Below, piece by piece: positions 57,450-64,000 of a DNA stretch of 64,000 nt. Origin of the DNA: Sclerotiophoma versabilis (lineage: Eukaryota > Ascomycota > Dothideomycetes > Pleosporales > Didymellaceae); the NCBI GenBank assembly GCA_012274445.1, contig JAAROD010000004.1:1736001-1800000 (forward strand). Direction: 5' to 3'. Below the pieces are notes generated by a model that saw nothing but the letters and a program-made list of their open reading frames with translations, searched no databases and was not told where the DNA came from. Numbering within the stretch: position 1 is the stretch's first letter; each line of letters opens with the position of its first letter. Position numbers and translations under genes: made by a program.

Positions 57450-59138
57450 ATGAGCAGCACAAGCAACACCACCCCCTCCCACATCGACGACGGCCACTCC
57501 CTCACCCGCCGCCTACCCCCCACTCCCTCCCCCAAACCATCAGAAACCCCAGAATCACCAGACCCCTCAGTCTACACATGCAGCTACATAGACGACGGCC
57601 TCGACCTCCTCACACCCACATCCTGCAGTATCGGCCCTGTAAACCCGCGGTTCTACACACTTCCACACACACTACGCAACGACGACGACGAACAGCTAGC
57701 CTGGAACGAAGACATTGCCCACGCTGTCTCGGGGGATATACAATGCAGTCTAGCGCGCGTACGGGGATTGGCTAGGCTGGGGGTCGGGGTCGGGGTCGGG
57801 GTGGGATTGAGTAGGAGCAAGAAGAAGAATAAAAGGAAAGAAAAAGATCAAAAAGACCAAGAAAACGGCGTTGTGAGTATATGTGCGCCGTTGAGGTGGG
57901 GAGTTTTCATCATCAAAGACGAGGATGGAAGGGTGGTTGTTGTGGATGAAGAGGGGGAGTTTGATTCTGGGGCTGACAAGACGGCACGTCGAAGCCGTGT
58001 TGGTGCTGAATGCACGCTCGAGCCTGCTTGGGCGAAACATGTGGTGGACAAGTTGGGCAGATGCAAAGAGACGGCGTGCTTGGAAGGGATGTCTACATCA
58101 CACACACCCCACCGGCGTCAGGGGTTATGTCGAGTCCAGTCGTTCTCGTCTATTGTAGAGTCTGGATACGACTATGACTCTGACTTTGACGATACGGCTG
58201 ACATCCCCCGTCTCGCCTCGCCGACGAACTTGTTCGTGACTGGCGGCCTGAGTGGATGGCCTTCACGCACTGCTTCCCCGGATCCACCATCGCCCATCGT
58301 GCCGCACGCATTTACTTGGGCCACGTCGGAGCGGAGATGTAGACGGACGCACTCTACTCTCCGCGATTCGCATGGAAGAGCGTCTGCGAACTCACGTTCT
58401 ACTTACAAAGCACCAGATGTCGTGGAGGTGAGGTACGACGAGACGCCTCCGGGGGAGATGTCGCACTCGCACACGGGCTGGGGTGAACAGAGCTGGGATG
58501 ACGCACAGGAGAAGAGCGAGACTGGAGGCTGGGGTGGCATTGGCTCTGGTGGGAGTGCAAAGAGCTTCAACCACGGCAGCGCAGTCAGTGATGTAGAATG
58601 GGAAGGCACGGGGTGGAAAGAGAGCAAAGCGAGTAAATCCAGCAAAGCCGCAAGTCAAGACAGTAATGGCAGGCCCATCAGCAATCACGGCTGGGACGAG
58701 AACGACAAGCACTCGAACAAAAGCAACGAGGAATGGGATGGCTTCGAACGAGTGAAACACACCAGCGAGCTCAGCGTGGCAGGGAGTGGCAGTGAGCGAA
58801 GCTGGCCTGCGAGTCGGCGTACTCGACCGAGTCACCGCAGCCGTAACAGCCACTATACAGATGCCACTCGCAGAAGCAGCACGCACAGCATTGCACGCTG
58901 GAACGACGAGTATAAGCACAGGGGTGAGCACAAGTACAGGGACGAGCACAAGTACAGGGACGAGCATATGGACAACGATTTCAGAGCTAGCAGCGAGCAA
59001 GGCTGGACAGAGGGCAGTCCTACTCAGTACGAGAACGGCTTCGACGAAGACAACGCGAGGTATTGGAACGAGACATGGGGTGGGGTTCCCGTGCGCGTGG
59101 CGTGGCGGCGGGCGAGTGTGGGGTGGAAAGGACGTTAA
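57450..59138 (+). CDS. Unknown low-complexity protein
   Basis: Single open frame of 562 residues starting MSSTSNTTPSHIDDGHSLTR. A proline-rich start is followed by a GVGVGVGV run (about 110-118, from a GGGGTC repeat), a Lys-rich stretch (SRSKKKNKRKEKDQKDQ) and WGVFIIKDEDGRVVVVDEEG, the only segment that looks folded. The rest is Ser/Gly/Trp/His-rich and includes a KYRDEH repeat (about 487-504). No catalytic or membrane motif. Likely disordered. Some of the frame could be intronic, as no splice structure is needed to keep it open. Confidence 0.6.
   Translation: MSSTSNTTPSHIDDGHSLTRRLPPTPSPKPSETPESPDPSVYTCSYIDDGLDLLTPTSCSIGPVNPRFYTLPHTLRNDDDEQLAWNEDIAHAVSGDIQCSLARVRGLARLGVGVGVGVGLSRSKKKNKRKEKDQKDQENGVVSICAPLRWGVFIIKDEDGRVVVVDEEGEFDSGADKTARRSRVGAECTLEPAWAKHVVDKLGRCKETACLEGMSTSHTPHRRQGLCRVQSFSSIVESGYDYDSDFDDTADIPRLASPTNLFVTGGLSGWPSRTASPDPPSPIVPHAFTWATSERRCRRTHSTLRDSHGRASANSRSTYKAPDVVEVRYDETPPGEMSHSHTGWGEQSWDDAQEKSETGGWGGIGSGGSAKSFNHGSAVSDVEWEGTGWKESKASKSSKAASQDSNGRPISNHGWDENDKHSNKSNEEWDGFERVKHTSELSVAGSGSERSWPASRRTRPSHRSRNSHYTDATRRSSTHSIARWNDEYKHRGEHKYRDEHKYRDEHMDNDFRASSEQGWTEGSPTQYENGFDEDNARYWNETWGGVPVRVAWRRASVGWKGR
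58908..58961. repeat. 18-base coding repeat
   Basis: Two identical copies of GAGCACAAGTACAGGGAC preceded by one diverged copy, inside the reading frame, giving tandem EHKYRD units. Confidence 0.85.
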
Positions 59139-60211
59139 ATCTGGGGTCGAAGGACGTTGAATCTGGGGTTGAATCTGGATCAACAAAGAGAATGACTTGC
59201 GCAAGGAAGAGGGACGGTCCGGTGAAAAGCGCGGCGATCGACCCGTGTGTGCAGTAGAGAACATGACGTGAGCATTGAAAATGCGTGTGGGCTGTACATG
59301 GACAATCGAGGGCTGTACGTGGACAATCGAGGGCTATACATGGACAATCGAGGGCTGCACATGGACAATCGAGTGGGCGTGAGGGTAGGACAAACGCGAG
59401 CATGGAGCGTCGACGCGAACACGAAAGGGAGCGCGCAAAGTGCACCACCAATAAGTTAGCAGGAGGTACCCCGCCTTCTCGATGTGGTAACTACTCGAGA
59501 CGTACGGAGTAGTATCTGCTCGAGACGGCCACCGGCTCCACCTCTCCAACCTCCTCTGCGCTGCCTCCCCACCTGGACACGGGCAGTGGCAGCACGAGCC
59601 AGGGCTCACGGGCACAGGCAGCTCACGCGAAGTTTCGCATCACTCGCGCGTTCGCGGGCAGCTACACCGCATGACCGCAGCCAGCCTCGCAGGGAGGTGC
59701 AAGTACCTCGATCTCGGCGCGCCTCGCAGCGGCGACGCTCAGCCAGTCAGTGGGCGCCGCATAGAGAGTGGCGTGCGACAGAGCAAGGTTTCGGGAATGG
59801 ATCCCTGCGGTAGCGCTGTGGTGCGTGTCGGTGCGGACGCGACAAGACGGCGCGCTAGTCGGATGGGGGACGCGTCGCCAGGCATTGATTAGAGCCGTGT
59901 TCCCACTCGAGGGAGGAGGTTCCTGCCTCTGACCGACTCGGACTGCTGCCCTTTCCTCCCCTCGTTGTTGCTGCTCTTTGTTGCTCGAGCGCTTGTTGTC
60001 AAGCGAGCGAAGATTGGCTGTTGTTGCTGTTTCCTGGGCGACCGTTGTTGCATCCTGCAGCCATCGAATCGCGATACACCTCACCCCGCCCGCCGTCAGC
60101 ACGCTCGACTGCCTCGCCCACCGCCGCGCGCCCTCGACTCCAGCCGCAGACAGCGAGTGCCACGCCTGTTCCTCCATTGCTCCCAATTTTGCCCGCTGTT
60201 GATCGGTCGGA
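59139..60211. other. Intergenic region with minisatellite
   Basis: No convincing gene. Imperfect TTGAATCTGGGG repeats lie near 59146-59180 and a 21-base minisatellite at 59289-59372. The last 300 bases look like the leader of the next gene. A 206-codon minus frame (59662-60282) runs into that gene's first exon and is judged chance. Confidence 0.5.
59289..59372. repeat. 21-base minisatellite, four copies
   Basis: Four contiguous 21-base units sharing GGGCTGTACATGGACAATCG, differing only by single transitions. All three frames of one strand could be translated through it because 21 is divisible by three, but no gene is evident. It begins 151 bases after the stop of the upstream gene. Confidence 0.9.
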
Positions 60212-61542
60212 ATGGCTACTTTCACGCGCCAGCCGTTTGGCGACATCAGCACGCCTCGCCTGCAGGCCCTCGGCAGCTCCAAGAACAGGCAGAACGGTAA
60301 GACGAGCCGCCAGTCGAGCGGACACGCTTGCTGAACCCTTCCCCAGCCATCTCGCCCCGCACTCCTAGTCTCGCGTGCCCGCTGAAGCCCAGCGCGACAT
60401 TGTCAATCGGCAAGCGCCAACGCGAGCCCGACATCTTCGAGGACGACTGCGAGAACACCGACCCGGCTGCCTTCAGCTCGCCCACCAAGAAGCCCCGCTC
60501 CACCAGCCATGTCTCCGCGAAGCCCGCCCGGTCTTCCATGGGCGCCTCGCCTGCCAGGTCCAGCGTCTCTCTCACCGCCTCTCCTGCCACCTCTGTGCCC
60601 TCCATCCGCAACTCCCTCTCTTCTCCAAACACTGCCAAATCCACGCCCATCAGCCACAGCCGCGGCTCGCCCAAGAACAAGCGCCTGCACGCCGTCTCCA
60701 AGCGCCGCGCCTCCACCTCTCCCTTCCGCCGCATTGACCCACCCTCTTTCTCGCAGCCCGCGCTGCCCTTCTCCATCGATGCAGCGCTTAGCGGCACCAT
60801 CTCCAACTACACTCCCAAGTCCACTGCCACCCTCACCGCCACCCCTACCGCCACCGCGACACCGGCTCGCGCACCCCAGCAGGCCTCGGCGCTCGACGAG
60901 TCCATGCCCAACAGCTGGTTCTTCGACATCCACGAGGACACAGCTGAGCAAGAAGCCGCCAACCTGATGGAGCACTCTGCCTCTGTTCTCGACATCAGTT
61001 CTGGCGACGACGCCGCCACAAAAGCGAGGATCGACGAGCTGGCCAAGGGCAAGGAGAACGTTCCGCCACCGGACTTTGCCCTCGCCCAGCCGAGAACTGC
61101 GTTGGCAAACGCTATCGACGACGGTGAGGAGACGGAGATCGAAGAGCCCGTGAAGCGCCCTCGCATGCGGAAAATCACACAAGACGCCATGGACGAAGAC
61201 CGCAGGCCGCTCGGCGACTTGCTGCCCAGCGAGTTTTATGGCGCGGGATGCGATGCTAGCTCGTATGTCACCGTCGACGCTGGAATAGAGAGGCCGTCAA
61301 GGCTGTCCAAGGAAATCGACATCGAGTCGACGTCCGAGAACGTGGATCCAGTGAAGAAGGTAGCCGTGCAGTGCGCGCCGGCTGGCGAGGGGATAGCCCT
61401 AGCTGCTGAGCACGTGGGAGAAGGCAAGAGCGAGGAGGCCCTCGTCACATCACCAGAGGTCATCACACTACCAGAAAACGGAGCCTCGACGGCTCCCGGG
61501 CCAACATCAGAACCCGTCGAGGCAGCAAGTGAAGAGCAGTGA
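60212..61542 (+). CDS. Conserved fungal protein of unknown function with KEN box
   Basis: Exons 60212-60296 and 60347-61542 with a 50-base intron give 426 residues. It begins MATFTRQPFGDISTPRLQAL and the junction restores KNRQNAISPRTPSL. Mostly Ser/Pro/Thr-rich and probably disordered, with SP/TP sites typical of cyclin-kinase substrates. Conserved-looking islands are DESMPNSWFFDIHEDTAEQE, EHSASVLDIS, KGKENVPP (a KEN box, the APC/C degron) and DEDRRPLGDLLPSEF. I recall similar fungal proteins but no established role. Nuclear and cell-cycle roles are inference from motifs only. Confidence 0.8.
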
Positions 61543-62430
61543 GAGTCACTCCATCTGCTGCGTTCTATTTTACTTAATACCCGTCACGACGTGATGTTGT
61601 CACCATGTTGGCGTTCAGGCTGGGGCTGTCTACAATGACCGGCGTTTGGTTCACACTTGATACACGGATACCTTTGCTTCTTTAACTATCATTGCTTCTA
61701 TAGCGTCCGTACTTAACGCACTATCGTTCAACACATCTCCTTTTACTTTTTGCATTGCTGTGCACGTGCTCACCTCCAAGAACGGCAGGTAGGACTGCCA
61801 GCTTGGTCATCAAAACCCGCCCGCAATTCCCCTCGGTCCCCATGCATTTGATTCGTCACACGCCTGACATGTGCAAGAACGTGTTACACAGCGCCTCGTA
61901 CAGTCCTACACCCTCGCGGACGCCTCCGCTGATACGGCTAAGGCTGGGCAATGACAGCACTGCACATACCCCTCATCCTATGCATTTCTGTTTGGCCTAC
62001 ACTGCGACTTCTTCCTGCCTTGGGGCGTGGAGTCGGTCCTTTACACTGTTGTGATGGAGTGCTGTAAGCCCTAATTGCTCAGCTCTCCCTTTGAGTCTTG
62101 TCGGCGAGGTCAGCACCAGTTACCAGAAGAAGATAAGTGACATTCCGTGGTAGGCGTTCAGTAAAAGAGATCGGCAAAGATGGGTATTAGTAAAGCATGA
62201 GTGCTGGCTGTACAACCTTCTTCCAAGCCCTGCACTTCGTATGGAGTAATCAACAGTTCTTGGTTCTGACAAGGTTAGACGACAGGAGCACTGCGGATAC
62301 CTGTCATCGTGTATGCTTCCCTACTTTAAAATGCCTTTCTCTAGTCTTCTACTTTCAAGGCAAACCTTCTCACTAGTGTGAGAGCCTACACCTACTCCTA
62401 CTCCCTAACCACGCAGCTATTATCTTGAAT
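61543..62430. other. Intergenic region
   Basis: 3' region of the KEN-box gene and upstream region of the P450. No coding-like frame is seen. Confidence 0.55.
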
Positions 62431-64000
62431 ATGGCCACTACAGGTCTACTGAGCAGTGTTTCCCCGACACAGCTCTTGCTTTTCAGCTTCGTCGGTGTAG
62501 GTCGACACCCATGTCGCCACGGCAGGATAACTGACAACCTATCAGTACTTCACATACAGCGTCCTCCGCGGCCTGTATAACATCTTCTTCCATCCATTGT
62601 CGAAATTTCCGGGACCGAAACTTCGTGCTGGATTCTACTTCCCATACTACTACGATCGGTTCATAGGCGACTATATCATCCACTGGCGTGAGCTTCATGA
62701 CAAATATGGAGAAGTCGTCCGCGTAGCGCCTCATATGCTGTCTACCATCTCTCCCGAGGCCTGGCGAGGTATGCAGTATACAACGATGCGGGCGTTCAGT
62801 GCTGACACGTGCATCAGATATCTATGGACAAGGCAGAGAGCTGCAGAAAGACTGGACTTACTATCACCGCGACCCGGTTAATTCGGACAACAACATCGTG
62901 GGTAGGATTTATCTTTGCAACTCCACGTTGTGATATTGATAATTATCAGAGGCTCCCGACAAGGACCATGTTCGTATGCGCCGCTGTCTGAACCACGCTT
63001 TCTCCGAACAGGCCTTGCGTAGCCAAGAAAGTATCATTACGGGATACATCGATCTCATGATCTCGAAGCTACACGCACGAGCGCGAGAACAGACTGCCAT
63101 CGATGCGACGCGCTGGATGAACGCCACAACATTCGACATTACTGGAGACTTGGCTTTTGGCGAACCTTTTGGCGCTCTAGAAGCCGGCGCAACCCACTCT
63201 TGGATCGAGGACACCTTTGCCGAGCTGAAGTGGATAAGACTGATGCCTGCACTTCGAGCATATCCTGTTGTAGGAGTGCCAATATTCGCTCTAATGAGAA
63301 GATTGCCCGCTTTAGAAAGAGCGAGGAAGAAGCACTACGGGTACCTAGACGAGAAACTAGAGAGGCGGTTAGAGTCAAAGGCCGACCGAAAGGACTTCAT
63401 AGGGTAAGTCCAATGACCATACAAGATACACCTACTCACATCCACACAGCCACATTATCAAGCACAGCGATGAGAAAGGCATGACGCCTGGCGAACTCAA
63501 ACAAACAAGCGCTATATTGATCCTAGCCGGCAGCGAAACCTCCGCAACCTGTCTAAGCGCAGCTGTATACTTCCTCCTCAAAAACCCGTCCTGGATGACA
63601 CGGCTACTAGACGAGCTCCAGCACGCCTTCACCCACGAATCCGAGATAACCTTCCACTCCCTCAGCCACCTCAAAGTCCTCAACGCCATCATCCAGGAAT
63701 CCCTGCGCATGTACCCGCCCCTCCCAATCGACATGCCGCGCATGACCCCCGCTGAAGGCGCTACCGTCGCATCGACCTACATCCCCCCGCACACCCGCAT
63801 CAGCATCCCCATGTACCCGGCCTACCACTCTGCGCGCAACTTCAAGGACCCCGACACCTTCGCTCCCCAGCGCTGGCTCGGCGACGCCCAATTCAAAGAC
63901 GACAGGCGCACCGTTCTCCAGCCGTTCTCCATGGGTTCGCGTAATTGCATCGGCCAGAGCCTCGCGTGGGCGGAGATGCGGAGCATCCTTGCACGTGTGG
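62431..64000 (+). CDS. Cytochrome P450 monooxygenase, cut by the right edge
   Basis: Haem-thiolate oxygenase, substrate unknown. Exons 62431-62496, 62546-62768, 62818-62901, 62950-63403 and 63450 to the edge; all introns are 46-49 bases, GT-AG. The start MATTGLLSSVSPTQLLLFSF is a membrane anchor, followed by FFHPLSKFPGPKLRAG, the proline hinge. The I-helix has ILAGSETSATC, the K-helix ESLRMYPPLP, then FAPQRWL and the haem-binding loop FSMGSRNCIGQSLAWAEM with its cysteine. Only the last 30-40 residues should be missing. It resembles isotrichodermin-hydroxylase-like fungal P450s (inference). No other biosynthetic gene lies to its left. Confidence 0.92.

Noticed and set aside
59662..60282. 206-codon minus-strand open frame
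   Set aside because: It overlaps the leader and first exon of the KEN-box gene, and its protein is compositionally random.

Overview
The window is nuclear DNA of a filamentous ascomycete, most likely a Dothideomycete or close relative (inference). Genes carry short GT-AG introns, mostly 45-57 bases. They are spaced by 0.3-2.4 kb of non-coding DNA, show no operons, and include typical mould families: NmrA, a GH7 cellulase, a Gpr1/Ady2 acetate transporter, Xrn1 with an RGG tail, and an ankyrin-fused asparaginase. Exon junctions were placed by reading splice signals and checking frame and protein continuity by hand; none is backed by transcripts.

Layout. 1-142: start of an unknown gene leaving the left edge. 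2.1-10 kb: an APC permease, a glutathione transferase, an unknown membrane-anchored protein, the queuosine enzyme subunit QTRT2, and a possible tiny spliced gene convergent with it. 11.4-22 kb: mostly secreted hydrolases (beta-propeller phytase with EGF-like modules, GH7 cellulase, carboxylesterase) plus a flavin monooxygenase pseudogene with two in-frame stops. 22.9-25 kb: a short-chain reductase using a GC-AG intron and a Gpr1/Ady2 transporter. 25-29 kb is gene-poor and holds a decayed minus-strand gene. 29.4-37.1 kb: WDR26/Gid7, a GH1 beta-glucosidase, signal peptidase subunit Spc3 and mitochondrial ribosomal protein bL19m. 37.9-45.1 kb, all on the minus strand: NmrA, L-asparaginase with ankyrin repeats, and a SET/Vps75-type histone chaperone. 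45.9-47.1 kb: an unknown protein with nucleotidyltransferase-like acidic motifs. 49.5-55.8 kb: Xrn1 and the RbAp48/Hat2 protein, divergent from a 0.46-kb shared upstream region. 56.4-61.5 kb: dephospho-CoA kinase and two poorly known low-complexity proteins, with several tandem repeats between them. 62.4 kb to the right edge: a cytochrome P450 cut by the window end.

How the genes relate. The secreted phytase, GH7, GH1 and esterase suit a saprotroph or plant-associated fungus. NmrA and asparaginase both concern nitrogen and lie 1.7 kb apart. Asparaginase has GATA-type sites upstream and, further up, four copies of a motif containing CCCCT. The rest is ordinary housekeeping. I see no CRISPR, no intact transposon, no tRNA or rRNA gene and no clear biosynthetic cluster. 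The features most worth checking are the upstream repeat of asparaginase, the small gene beside QTRT2, the phytase architecture, the pseudogenes and the possible nucleotidyltransferase.
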